64,000 bases of DNA from Callaeas wilsoni (lineage: Eukaryota > Chordata > Aves > Passeriformes > Callaeidae): assembly GCA_013398955.1 (NCBI GenBank), contig VWPU01002947.1, positions 62,001 through 126,000 on the forward strand, written 5' to 3'. The translations under genes and the position numbers were made by a program. Position 1 is the first letter of the stretch. Every line of letters begins with the position of its first letter. Under the pieces are notes generated by a model that ran no database searches, had not been told where the DNA came from, and saw only the letters and a program-made list of their open reading frames with translations. Shown one piece after another: positions 27,616 to 40,379 of this stretch.

Positions 27616-27867
27616 CTGCTGCAAGAAGTTGCTCCATCTCTCTCCCCACATAGGGCACTCACACCCGGACCCACTTTTCAACAAGAAGGAGTTGAGGTTC
27701 TGCAGTTTTGCAATCAATGAAAAGCATCGGCAAGTGCGAACGAGAGTTAGGTTGACAATAAACAGAGCATAATTTGAAATTACCAATGTGAACGTGACGG
27801 ACAGGAACAGCTGTAGCATCATCAGTCACTTCAGACCAGTGATTGCTCATGGCCATGGATAGAACTC
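27616..27867 (-). other. Candidate exon bounded by good splice sites
   Basis: On the minus strand a pyrimidine-rich acceptor (CCCATTCTTTCAG) ends at 27868, and a near-consensus donor (CAG|GTAAGG) begins at 27615. The interval is 252 bp, a multiple of three. Inside it, a frame with a true ATGATG start at 27822 stays open for about 69 codons to the donor in phase 0. It opens with a hydrophobic, signal-like stretch (MMLQLFLSVTFTLV). A second frame is also open from a true ATG at 27856 but meets a stop at 27659. CpG sites are commoner than in the flanks. No known family is recognised. A chance pairing of splice-like signals is quite possible, and a non-coding RNA exon is an alternative. Confidence 0.2.
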
Positions 27868-30800
27868 CTGAAAGAATGGGACCACACTAGGGTTTCTTGG
27901 AACTCCTATCATGACAACTCCATCATCTCTCAAACGAGGTCAGCAACTCAGCTCCTGCACGCACATTTAGTTTCACTTACGGAATTTATTAAATCCAGTG
28001 GGAAAAATAACATAATGGTTGTGAAACTAGGACTGGGTTTCACACAAAAGCAGTTTTGCACACCAGGATTTTTACGTGGTCTTGAGAGACCCCAAGAATT
28101 GTATGTTAGTGATGCAGTTTCACAGCCATTGTTATTTTATTGGAAAGGTTTTGTTAGAAGTCCTGTAACCTGCCACAACAAAATGCATTGACTTCCTTAG
28201 GGACAATGACCAATTCATCTCTTTGCATCCAGCCCGGATTAAGGAACAAAAACTGAAGGCCTCAGGTTGACCAAAGAGAAAGTGATTTGTGGTCTCATCT
28301 CATCCTTGAAAAGGTCACAGAAGAAGGAGCAACACAGTGGTGTTGACAACCTTGTAAACGTTCACAAAAAATCTGAAGGCTCTGGAAATGAAGTAGTTCT
28401 CCTTGGCTGAGGAATGAGTCTTCCAAAGGCTGTTCAAGCAGTTTAGTGGGTCACTGAGCAGAAATACGGGAGGTGGGCAGGGCTTTGAGTGCCTCTACTA
28501 GGTCAGGGAATCATTTCAGGATGAAGTATTGAGAGAGAAAGACAAGTGCAAACACAGCTGTCACAAAAAACTACAGCACTTCGGGCAAAACAAACATTAA
28601 ATTGGGTTTGGGGGGAAAGTTGGCAAATGTACCTAGTTCTTCCAGGCAGGAGAAAGGCTCGATTCTAACTTTTTTATTAAGTGTTTTGCTTCCCATCAGA
28701 TCATCCCATTTACCAAATACCTACAGGTGTTTTGCAAGACAGCACTGCAGATTACACAGGGTTTCTCTGTATAAGAGCTTTAACACAGCATCCTTCCCAT
28801 TTCTCTCCCTCTCCCAGAGTTCTCCTCTTCAGTTCTGAGTGCTTTCCAGAATCTGACTCCAGTTCCCAGACCCAAGGATGGGATTTTTTTTTACTCAAGG
28901 AAGACTCCCTTAAGCTGCAACTGTTCCAGGAATATGGCTATGGGACAGCAAAGCCCCAGAAGAAATATGAAGTTCATTTTTTAACTAAAATTATGATTTA
29001 TGAGGAACAGCTGAACAGACCATGAGAGGTTTCATCTAAATAGATTCAAAGGTCACAATGATTTAGTAGAACTCTATATGCCTACTCATTTGTAAGGCTT
29101 GCACATTGCATATGTGTCAGGCTCCTCTCCCTGCTGTCCCTGTGTTTAGGCTTACATGTGATAACCATGCACTTTCAGCACTTCACATACACTAATGGAG
29201 GGCTTTGTTAAAAAAACCCTTGAGAACTGAGGGATGGAGAAATTTAGTGAACATGTTAAGCAGGCCCAGGAAACCTTGGGACCAGGCAGGCTGAGATCAG
29301 GCCTCAGGGTTACCATGCGACAATTTCAGCGTCTCAGTTTCTCCCTTTCCTCCTCATTCCACTACTGCAGTGGCTGCTTTTCTTCGACCAGAGCCTCATC
29401 ATACATTTCTGTATTATTGCCACAAGTGTCAACCCATCTCCAGGAGTCCCTCAGCTGCACCACAGGATGGTGAGGAGTGGGATGGGGACTTGCCTGGGCT
29501 ACTGGCAAGCTCAGCATTACAACTTAGACAAAGAACCCAGCTGAACTCCTGGCACAGAAATGAGGATTAACACACAGAGAAGAGCTGATGTTCTTCAGGG
29601 AAACAGGTGGAAACACTGTCTTAAAAAGTCACACAAGAATCGATGAGTCCACTCAAGCATAACTGTCAGGCTCTGTATACTTAATCTACTGCCCTGCCAT
29701 GGACAATCTCAGCCAGTCAAACACATTCTCCCCAAAAGGCAGGTGGGCACATTTGGACCTGCCCCCATTTCAATAATTCCACGTGGAGCCTTCCCTCCTA
29801 TGCCAGGTCTGCCAGGGCAACTATTTAATTATGTGTTCAGCCCCTAGGTCTGGCTGAACCATGCAGAAAGGGGCTAACTTGGAATCATTTTCATTACTGT
29901 GACATTTTTATTTGGGCTAGTGTACTACATGTGAGGGTTTTAAGGATATTTTCTCTGCCTAAGTCTCCCATTGCCATGGTTGAAACAGTTAGTCAACTTT
30001 GAATTATTTTCCTTGGCAAAATATTTTTTAAATTGGTAAGAACCCTATCTTCAGTTTTGAAGGTCGGGGAAATGCAGGGTCAAATTATGAATGTGTTTTG
30101 CTACCTAAAGGTATCAGGAGGGATCTTCAAGAACACTTGTAGGTGTCAAACTGGGTTATTAGAAATCAACTGTAACTTGAAGTTCTCAAATCTCCTTTAA
30201 AATGTGGCTTAAACTATACTTGAGCATCCTCTGTGCCACTTAAACATGTGGATGAGAAAGTAGCTGAAAACTGTTTTCTTATATCCAACGGAAGGCACTA
30301 AAACCAAATGGGTTTTCTACCATACAATTACAGAGAAAATTTCTCTGTAAGTTGCACTTGGCAGATCAGCTTCAGTGAGTGTAGTAATAAACATGTGGCT
30401 ACTTTTGCTCTTCTCCTCATTTTCAAATGTAATTGTATGTTGATTATAGTGTTTCATAATGTAGAAGCCCAACAGATAAGAGGAAGTCTGTCTGATTGTT
30501 TTTCTTGTGTTAATATATAAATTATCTGCTCTGGTGGAACATTGGGAAGCTAAACATCCTTTTTTTTTAAACAAATTCATGTAATACATAATACAAAATT
30601 GTAAGATAATATCATGTAACATATAACATGTTTCTAATCTTTCTATATTGAGATAACTACCGGCTAATATCCCTTACTTATAATGATTTCACCTCTCTTA
30701 GGATGGCAACATGAAGCAAGGTTAATGTCTCAACAGAAAATAGGGGTCAACATTACGTGGAGGTGGTGTTTGCACCATCTCATGTAGTGGCCAACAAAGA

Positions 30801-31550
30801 ATAGGAGAGCTTTAATGGCCCTTTCACCCCAGATAAATTGTAGAATAGAATCAGAATCCATTTCTTCTGCTCCACCATCCATGTGGCTTCTTCTGAAAGA
30901 GATAAAATGAGACCTCTTCAGGGCATTGCTTGTGTTTTATTAGTGTTAGAGTCAGCTCCATATCCTAAGTATTTCAAGTACAGGAGCATTTGCATGTAGA
31001 GCTGGTCTCATGTCAAAGAAATACACCACCTTGAAAAACGACACTTATATACTGCTCTCTTTGCCACTACATGCAGATTTGAGCTAAACCCAAGACTTCA
31101 TACATGTGTAGCCATGGAAATCACTGTTGCTAATGAGTTCTACATCTAACCTGTAGGTAGAAAGTGGCTCAGCTCCTAAAGTCTACAAAAAAGTTGCAGT
31201 TTCAAATCCCTGTGATTTGAAAATGTGATGCATTCAGAGGCATACGTGCACACTGCAGAAATCCTTTTTCACACATGGTAAAATTAAAGCTGAGGGGACG
31301 TCTTATTGTTAAAGTAGGTTGCATATGTGTTTTTGCAAATGTGTTTATGTAGAATTTTTAGATCCCAAAACTAGAGGCCTTGCTCAGGCAAAAATCCAGC
31401 TGGCTGTAATGAAAATGTTACCTTATGCAGTCTGCAAAATTGGGCTGGGAGAGCATGTTTGTACGTGCTCTGAGCATGCTAAAGGTCAAGGAAAAGGTTG
31501 CCAAGACTTCTTAGTTGTGTCTCCCTCCTCAATACATGGCCAAGATGCAG

Positions 31551-31594
31551 GTAAAATTCCCATGACTTTCAAAGAGGCTGCAGAATTTGGCCCA
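31551..31594. repeat. Fragment of an old amniote palindromic (MITE-like) element
   Basis: The sequence AAATTCCCATGACTTTCAAAG followed by GCAGAATTTGGCCC matches the inner palindrome and one terminal end of short elements common in turtle and crocodilian DNA. One arm is preserved. There is no coding capacity. Confidence 0.5.
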
Positions 31595-33592
31595 CTGGCT
31601 ATCAAAACAGCTCTGAATAGTGGAGTGCAGCTAAATTATTCCAACACCAGACAAATGGGTCTGCCTAACCTAAGCCATAACATTTGAATTATTAATGTTC
31701 TCTAATAAAGGGGATAAAGTGTCTGTAGAACAGAGTGTTTCAGAGCTCTGTTAAAGATCATGCCTATTTTAATTTAGAAGTTCAGCTTGAGGAGAGACAA
31801 TGCTGGCATTGTGTTACAGAGATTTAAAACAAGTCTGTCTTGAGGATTTTCCTCTGTCCTTATCTGTAATAATAGAATTTTAAAAAGAGTCAGAGCAAGA
31901 GCAGCAGCACTGGAAAATATCTTTCTCAGAAACTATAGCAGACAGGTCACAACATTTTTAAACAATGATAGTAACATTTATTCTATCAAAGCCATTTTAT
32001 GTTTTATTTGGAACTCTGGCGCCTTTATTTTTTTAAGCTCTCATAACATGACACTAATTACAGACATCAAGATGCTCTATGGAAGATACCAGGCAAAATC
32101 CAGATGCTGCTTCTTTTCCTTTCTCTGCACTCCCACCCCAGCCCTTTTGTGTGCATTACATCATTGCATAGTTTATTTTAAAAGTGCCTCAAAAATGCAA
32201 TGATAGTAATCGTAGACAGAAGAAAATTTATGGTGAGCACCTCTGGCCTGCAAATTCCTTTACAAAGCACTCCTGCTGCTCATCATAAGGCCTTCTTGCT
32301 AGAAGAAACTTGAAAATATAGGGGCTAGAAAATACAGTTTGGCTGATGTGTTAAAAAATTTCGGGCTAAAGTAATTTTCATCTTAGGACTGCAAGTACAT
32401 GCTTCCTCTTCTCTGTCTCTTCCACCAAATGGAAGTGACTGGATCAGACAGAGGAAAGGGTAGAACGGTTTTTGTTCCCCCTGGGAGACCCAAGTGCTGC
32501 AGTGCACGAGGCCAGGTGGGAGCATTGCTGGGCTCTGGCAACCCCGTAAGCGCCCACAGTGCAGGTTTGCAGTGAAACCTCCTGAGAGAGACCCACATTC
32601 CAGGATGCCAGCCAGCCTGGAGAAACACAAAGCAATGTGCAGGCCACATCCCCGTTGTGTCACTGCTGGCTGCAAGAAGTCATTGCCATGTTGTGGGGAG
32701 ATGGTGATCTCCACAAAACACCCACAGGTAAAATAACCAAGGGCCCTCAGACACCAGTGGCAGCACCGAAAATGAAGTATCCCATGGCTTTTAGAAACAT
32801 TGATCAGCTGCCTGTAGCAGGTGGTAAAATTACCATCCATCCCTCAAAATTTTTGGTTTCCCCTTGACTTGACCATGCGAACATCTGTAGGCTATGTGTG
32901 ACATTTTGGCTGGGGTAGCATCAACCAGGAGAGCATGTGAGCCATGACCTGACCCTCTGCATGCTCCCACTGCATCACAGGGTTTCCTCACAACTCACAC
33001 CAGGTTCTCCCTGGCCCGGCTGACACCACTGAAGTGTCCAGATTTGGTCAGGATAACATGGGCTCAGCACTGCTGTCTGACACCAACCCTTGGAGCTTCG
33101 TGGTGACACATAGGCACAGCCCTGCCATGCTGCAAGGCTTAGGGACCCCTTCCTCCCTCACATTTTCCCACAGACAGAGCTCACAGGATGAAATCCCAGC
33201 CCTGTTGTTAGTGTGATCAGGATTTCAGCCAAAATGTTGCAACAAACACATTTGTCCTGCAGAGTAAGCAAATAAAGTGGCAATGCTACACCAGTGGAGA
33301 ACAGGAAGCTTTTGATGATACTGGCTCCAATTTTTTAACCTATTAGTATTTCCATTACCATCAGGCTCATTATTCAGCAAAAAGTAAACACCAATAAATC
33401 TGAAATAACAAGTGAAACACATGCACTTAAGCAAAACAATAATCCTAGGAAATGTTCTTTCCTTTAGCACATTAGAAACAGTCAACGCAGCAATATCAGA
33501 CTATGCAGCTCCTAAACACATTCCATCCTCCAAAACAAGGGTCTCACGAGACTGCAGAGGTGCAAGGCTTAGGTCTTGGGAATATTTCAGGA

Positions 33593-33740
33593 TCTTGGAT
33601 GCCCCTTCCCTAGAAGTGTTCAAGGCCAGGTTGGATAGGGAAAACTGGTCAAGTGGAAGGTATCTCTGCCCATGGCAAGGGTTTGGAACTGGATGATCTT
33701 TAAGGTCCCTTCCAACCCAAACCGTTCAATGATTCTATGG
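33593..33740 (+). mobile_element. CR1 LINE 3' end
   Basis: This is a clear avian CR1 3' terminus on the plus strand. The landmarks are GGATGCCCCTTCCCTAGAAG, GTTCAAGGCCAGGTTGGAT, GTGGAAGGTATCTCTGCCC, GGAACTGGATGATCTTTAAG and GTCCCTTCCAACCC, ending in CAATGATTCTATG. The copy is 5'-truncated at about 33593, as most CR1 insertions are, and has a moderate number of substitutions. It contains no intact reverse transcriptase. Several short frames that cross its borders are not genes. Confidence 0.95.
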
Positions 33741-36700
33741 TCCAAAGATCTCAGGGAGAAAGAACGGAGGATCCATGGTTGGAATTCTGTTACTGATCTT
33801 TCATGCCCGTGTCTGAGAAGTTCCTTTCCAGCAGTAATGGCAAGGACCAAAAGAAATGTGCTGATTTTCCTTCTCCACTCCGGCACTGTCAGGAGTGGTG
33901 GAATCTGCACACACCTCCACCTCTCCAGTGTGCTGTCAAGTGCTTACGCTCTACTTCACGAGTATGAAAATTCTGTGTCTTTAAGTACTACAAAAGTAAT
34001 TTTTCCAATAGAAGAAAGATTATCCTTTCTGCCACTGTCTGTTAAAATATATTGTGGACCTCTGAGCAGATCCAAATTCTTCTTTTTACATTAAGCTGTG
34101 GAAGGTTTATTCTACATTTCCATAAGTAGCCATTTTAACTTTTCCATTTTCCTTTTTTAAACAGGAAACCTCCCCACTGCTCCTCCACTTTCTCTAAGCT
34201 CTTTGTTTATATTCTACTTCCATTACCAGAATTATTCTTACATTTTTCCATCCCCTATTCTGAACAAACATTTACACTGACTCTGAATGACTCGTATTAT
34301 ATATAAAGGGAAACAACAAAGCAAAAGGGAACAAAAGTAACATCACTGTGAGAGAATGAAATGTGGCTGCTGCCTCCTTGCTGATAGCAGCCTTGAAAGG
34401 AAACTGCTTGCATCTCTGGCCACAGGACCATGCCAAAAATGTAGAGATGCATCCAATGCAAAGCAGAGTGGTGTGAATCACAGTCATATGGGCCATGGTT
34501 CACTAAAGTAAATTATGTCTTCCAAGTCTCCAAATTCCCCAGAGCATGTCATGATACATGGAAACAGCAGCAACTGACAGAAAGGAAGAGTTGAAATTCT
34601 TCCCTCTCCTTGAAAGGAGGTCTTCCTTAAAAACCAACATCCTGCTGTACATTTACCAGGTAACATATCCTAATGCACTAAGCACGGGACCAGACAACAC
34701 CTCCCTTTCCCTTCTCCTGCTGCTCTTTCATGATTTGTTCTCTAAATATCCTCCCATCATCTCATTAGTTGGGATACGATAATCTACCAAAAGAAGAGAA
34801 ATTCCCACTTCTGTTCATATGTTCTTCATCTTTTTGTAAAATCCAAATACTCCGTTTGCAAAGTCAGTACACATGTAGGGCCTTTTCCACAGATGGTCTC
34901 TAGAAACTTTATTACTGTCCATGAGAAGCAAGAAAAGAATCTGCTTGGAGGTCCCAAGATGGATTTGCAGGCCTGGCGTTTGAAAAAAATGAAATGTTTT
35001 TACTTGAAATCTGAATATATTTGTTCTGTAAATCATTGCCTGACAATAAACCTCCACTCTTTTCAGAGCTACTTTTTATTGTAAGCACTTTACAACCCAA
35101 TTTCCAGAGAGAAGATCTTTGAGTAAAAGATCATGTGATAAAATTTCTTGACATAGTTTATGCTTTTATATGTTATTTTCAGCTTTATGCCAAAACAGTG
35201 TTAAAATTGTGACGGTTCTGTATCTTATAGACCTGAATTTATTTGCATCCTCCATGCTTTTGTGTTTTGTTTGTAAAATCTGCTTTACAAATATCTAGAT
35301 ATTAATTTTACTGAAGTTGTCTTACAACACAGCCTTTTAACTGAACAAACAAAGTTAATCCCACCCACACATCCGAGTAAAGGAGCACAACATTTTTTAA
35401 ACTCTGGCTCAGCATCTCATCTCTTCTGTGGTGATGAAAATGAATATTGCATCTATGGTGAAGCACGTCAAGCTCTCTGTGGAATTTATTATGCTCTCTG
35501 CACCAAATGTTCTACCAGCAGGTCTGCCTCATGCTATTCAGAACATGTATAATTAGAAAAGAATTCAGCCAACGCTGGAAAGAATGAGTGTCCATAACTC
35601 ATCAGGTTAGAAAGCTGGAAGGCCTGGAGCAGGAAAGAAATGGGTGGAATTTTCAGCTGGAGAGGAAAAACTCGTTTTCTTTGCTTTCTTACTGTGAATA
35701 CCTAATTGATGTGTAAGATGAAGTTCATTACTTTCTCTTTAAATAGGCAGCCACATTATTGATCCCAGCAGCCACGGAACAGTATCCATTTTCCCGTGTG
35801 GCCCTGAGCATAACCTTTGGATATCTGAAGGGGCAGCTCTTGCTTAGGAACACACTTTCCTGTCTTGGGCTGGCTGTGCTCCTGTTGTAAGTCCATGGAG
35901 AAAGCTCCATCTTGTGTGGGTCTCCAGGATCTCTGGGGACCGATGCAGATGTGCAGAGTTTTTGGTTTGTCCCCCTCGACAATGCCCCATACCACTGACA
36001 GCAGAGAGCTTTAGTGGTGGCTTATACACAGTAACTTCAGGAATATTCCCCTTTCCCACACTCTTACATGAGGGTGGAGTCTACAGAGAGACCTCTGCCT
36101 GAGCTGTGGGGGAGCCCATATTGTGTCTAGGTGTCAAACACCAGTGTCTTTCTTCTGAGACAATTAATTCTAGTCCTTGTTCATGGTTTCAGGATTTTGG
36201 ATTCCTTTTTCCATCTCACAATGTCTAATTCAGCTACTCTTCACATCTAACAGGCTTCTAAGAATGAGTATCATATTTTTGCATTCTTCTTTTATCCTCA
36301 TTGTAATGTCTTTCCCGAGTATTCCAACCTCATCAGATTCCTTTCTCATTATCAGAACCTAAGCACTGATCTGTTCTTATTCTTAACCTTCCTGCATTCT
36401 GATTTCTAGCTGCAAAACAGAGGCCACTTCCTTTGGGAAAAGCTGGCTCTCCACAGGCGTAGCCTTCAGACAAAACTCACTCTTCATTTTCAAACTGCAA
36501 ACATGTACATTAACATGGCTGACATGCAAGATAAGGCCTAAGGTTCATTTAAAAAATTATTTTGACAATTTTCCCAAAGAATCTTTTTTCTTCCCTTATA
36601 AGTAAAAGTCTTGATTGCTGGTTTAGATGTTGGAGATTTCCAGAGAAGAAGGAGTTAGTTTCCCTGTGTTTTAAAAAGTTGACAAGGGCACTGAGATATC

Positions 36701-37285
36701 CTTTGTCACATTTGCTAAAATATTAATAATTGCATTTTATGTGTGAGCATACGTCATCCTGTCTCACTAGTGTCAAACCCTTGCTAGCTTCATTTTCCTT
36801 AATATTTTTCGCATCAATAGTTTCACTGAAGGAAGTGCTCATCATACAAGTCTGTCTTCAAGGTTTCAATGGCACAGGCTCCTTGCGAAGGGGAAGGACT
36901 TCTGTGGTAACATCACTTACAGAACCTGGTCAATATAGGACATGGGGCTCAGAGTTTTTAGTTCATCATGGTGAGTTCAGTCTCTGTGTATGTGACTGTG
37001 TCCTACTTCTTACATGACCCAGGAACAGATTTTTAGGGAAAGCACAAGGCTAGGGCACATATCACAGAGTGATTCATCCCCATTACACTGGGCTGGTTTC
37101 TGGGAAGCGATAGTTTGGGATTTCCTGAGGTAGCGGTTACACACGGGCAATCACTTTGAAGAGTCACTGGTTGACCTATCCTTAATGAATTTGTCTCATC
37201 CCTTGCAGAATTCATTAGTGCTTTTAGTCTCTGTGAGGGCCAGCAGCCAGGAATCCCTCCGTTGCTTTTGGAACTGCTGCCTCAC

Positions 37286-37402
37286 ATTTGTCACTGGTGC
37301 TTGTATGAGCACATTGCAGCTAATCACTCCTTCATGTTCTCTGCCAGCTTCAGCATTTCTCAGGGGTCTGGCAGATTCCAGCTCTGCCATTTCTTTTCCA
37401 AG
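37286..37402 (-). other. Weak candidate exon, 117 bp
   Basis: On the minus strand a pyrimidine-rich acceptor (GGTCTTCCTCTCTTCAG) precedes 37402, and a donor (ACAAAT|GTGAGG) follows 37286. The enclosed 117 bp is open in one frame for 39 codons, beginning LGKEMAELESARPL, so both ends would be phase 0. Just upstream on the same strand, 37519-37758 holds a 79-codon ATG frame with a lysine/glutamate-rich, coiled-coil-like middle part (EIDQLKDGVKDLENAIKE), but it lacks a good donor. No protein family is recognised. A-rich DNA readily gives such charged frames by chance. Confidence 0.13.
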
Positions 37403-39700
37403 CTGAAGAGAGGAAGACCTTATAATCCCTCCCTGTAGAGAAGCCTCCAAATGTCTATACTGTCCTTCTCTCTACATTTACTAAATTACCCATAATTTTT
37501 TTAAAAGGCAACAAAATTTTAGGTCCTGGGTAAGTACCATTGTAGCAATAAAAATAACAGCATGCTCCCAGCACACTCCTTTATTGCATTCTCTAGGTCT
37601 TTCACTCCATCTTTCAGCTGATCAATTTCTCTTGATGCTTTTTTAGCCTTTCTTTTTTTTCTCATTTCATTTTCCATGAAGACACATTTCCTGTATTTTT
37701 CTTTCCAATGGTTGTGTGTTGGGAGTGGTAGAGATAGAAGACATTGTCTGCTCTTCATGTCTGCAACTGAAACAATACCTTAGAATAGAAATAAAGGTAT
37801 AACATAATCAAGGCATAGGATTAAAAGGTTTAGCTAAGAGATGATCATTAAATATATCTACACCTTAACAATGGGTACTTATGGTGTCCCCCTCATTCCT
37901 TGCACAGTGAATAGGATCATTTCTGTGTACTTAATCAGAACACATTTTAAATCACACTGTATAATATACTTTGTGGCAATGCACGATGGCCAAAATATAT
38001 AAAATATGATGAAGTTAAGAAGTTGCAGCTGAACTAACAATATATGCTTCTGGAAGGAGACATTGAATAAATTGAGTTTTGATAGCAAATTAAAGTTCTT
38101 CTAAGAGCTTCGCTGCATTCCTCTGCGTTCTTCAGACATAACCTTTTAAACAACTATTTCCAATCGTAAATATTCCCCTAAATTTCCATGGTATTAAGAA
38201 CATAATGTATATCTTAAAATGATCAGTTAACATGATGAATACAAACTTAAGAGAGCCTTTCTCATCAGGAAGTAATAATTTTATATAGTTTTTTTGGTGA
38301 CAGTGGCAATTTCTGTTTTGGGAGCAGTCAGATACATATGTTCACATATATATCTTCAAAGATTGACCAAGTTGATTTAGAGTCAGACACAGATTTTTCC
38401 CAATAGAAAGGACACAGATTTCTGTAATGGGAAAGAAAGAAACCTCTTCCTCTCCACTTTGTCACAGGAAAAAATACGAGCCACAAACCAGTTTCCAGCT
38501 GCAATGATGTACAATGAGCACTAATCAACAAAGGTAGAAGGTACAGTCTGGTGAACCATTCACAGAGAAGATTGAGCAGCAGTTTTGGCTTTTACTTTAG
38601 AGTTTGTCTTTGAGTCATTCAGAAACTAAGCTAACACTCTGGACTAGAAAGTGCCAGATGATTTCTCTCATGTCTCAGTAACCTTTCTATGTGCACACTC
38701 AAAAAAGACCAAGATTTTACATTAAAAAAAGCAAATTCTAGAGAAAATTTTGAGGTGCCATCTGGGAGTTGGCCAATTCTTGCCTGCAATCTTTAAATAG
38801 CCACATTCTTTAGAAAAGCTTTCATTAGCTCTAGAATTTTTGTGCTTCATTTCCCCTAGACAGGACTGTAAAACTGGCCAGCTTCACATCCTATGCAAAG
38901 TTCATTTAGTACCTGGACAGCTTTCTGTGGTCCAGAGATGAAAACTACACAGCCGTGCAAAGGCTTATCCAATAGTTACAGCATTGGAATATAATTATTC
39001 CACTTGAAATTCAGCTATAAAGAAGCGTGTTGAGAGAGGAAGAATAAACACACGTGCATGAAATCTGAACCCATCCAACTTTTTCAGTTCAGATTATATT
39101 AACCGCTTCCCTTTCCTGAGTCATCATCATGCATCGACCTCAAGCCAAATTTGTTGTTCACTTGTGCCCATGCAAAGGGCTTCTCTAATGCTGCCTTGTT
39201 AAGACTGATCTCATTAGTTTTCTTATTCTTTACATGTTTGTGAAAAATATTTCCCCTTTCCCTCTGGAAGCACCCAGGGAGACAGCAGTTAAAACTTGTT
39301 GCAGTGATCTATCTCTCCCATTTATCCAATCAAATCTCATTTCTCATTGAAGAACTGTATTTGCAGTCTCTCGTCACTGTGGAGATTTAGTTGCTGCAAG
39401 CGTGACAAAGACTCACAGAAAGTTTTAGCCATATCCATAATTAAACCTGCTTTTCATCACCCCTGGCTTTGCCTACTCTCCTGCAGCTTGATTCACAGGC
39501 AATATTCTGAACAAGGGAGCACCTTCTACCAAAATAATTGCACCTCTTCTGTGTTTGAGGAGGCATTTCAGAGACCCTTTTGCAATAAAAGCAGAAATAT
39601 TGAACCTGAAGGCAGAGTGCTCTTCCTAGCCAACCATAGTCCTGGAAGCCTCAGAGTTGATGCCTGTTATCAGTGTATCGTTCTTTATGCATACTTTTAA

Positions 39701-39730
39701 TAAAAAAAAAAACAACCAAACAAAACAAAT
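39701..39730. repeat. A-rich simple repeat
   Basis: An A run is followed by AACAACCAAACAAAACAAA. It is low-complexity sequence with no retroelement body recognised on either side. Confidence 0.7.
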
Positions 39731-40379
39731 GAAAAAACTAAAGAGAAGAAAGATCTAATTACTGGGATTGTGATCCAGATCAGAAATTAATTACACACTA
39801 TAGCTGGTAAAAATTTTTCTATTTTATGTAAAAAGTAAATGGAAAATGACAAGTCCTTTAATATCTTTTCTTTTTGTAATCTTCCACTAGTCCTATGGCT
39901 GGCTACATTGTATGTGTCCATACATGTTTTTATATACATATATCTAAAATAGCACTTTTAAACAATATTTTTTTTCGTTCTAGACCCATGGAGACTGGCT
40001 AAGCTGATAGTGGACAGCTCTTAATACAACTCAATAAGAGGAGACCTCTGATGATGTTCCAGACAGCTGGGAGATGATTGAAGTTAAAAAGAAAGGCTCT
40101 GTGCCCTGAGAATGGGCTCCAGAGTCCAGGGGTTGTTTTGCTTCCCACATCCCTGGTCTCACAGGTTGAGTCCCTGGACCACCCTGTGCATCAAGCTCAC
40201 TCCTTCTGAGAGCATCTGTTTTGTGGTCTCCCATGTCCACAACGTCCCCTGAGGGTCTGGTCAGGCCAACAGTGATTTCCAGCAGGTGTCTGAGGAGATC
40301 ATAGCTATACTTGCCCATGGAGGCAGTAAAAACCAACAATGCAAGGATCCAGATTTGCCTCCTTCCTGCCCTGCTTGCA

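Larger units (their letters stand above)
26614..33592. other. Non-coding stretch, no gene established
   Basis: This stretch is mostly unique DNA. The segment 26.65-27.5 kb has mixed composition and may hold an unrecognised old repeat. A splice-bounded minus-strand candidate exon at 27616-27867 is described separately. A palindromic-element scrap is at 31551-31594. A GC-richer part at 32.37-33.2 kb carries a 171-codon ATG frame on the minus strand (32325-32840), opposed by open plus-strand frames, and I do not accept it as a gene. The remainder has dense stops. Confidence 0.5.
33741..40379. other. Non-coding stretch, no gene established
   Basis: This stretch is mainly AT-rich unique DNA. Two adjacent minus-strand open stretches at 37286-37402 and 37519-37758 are discussed as a weak exon candidate. 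The block 39060-39330 is AT-rich and motif-dense (TGAGTCA at 39117-39123, ATGCAT at 39129-39134). An A-rich tract lies at 39701-39730. A minus-strand frame at 40031-40400 includes a hydrophobic stretch but has no ATG upstream of it and is not recognised. Confidence 0.5.

Noticed and set aside
32325..32840. 171-codon minus-strand frame with a true ATG
   Set aside because: It lies in a GC-rich patch where plus-strand frames are open as well. It is cysteine-rich without a regular spacing, matches no family, and has no supporting splice or promoter signals.
33672..34094. 140-codon plus-strand open frame
   Set aside because: It begins inside the CR1 3' end and runs into unrelated DNA. It is a repeat shadow.
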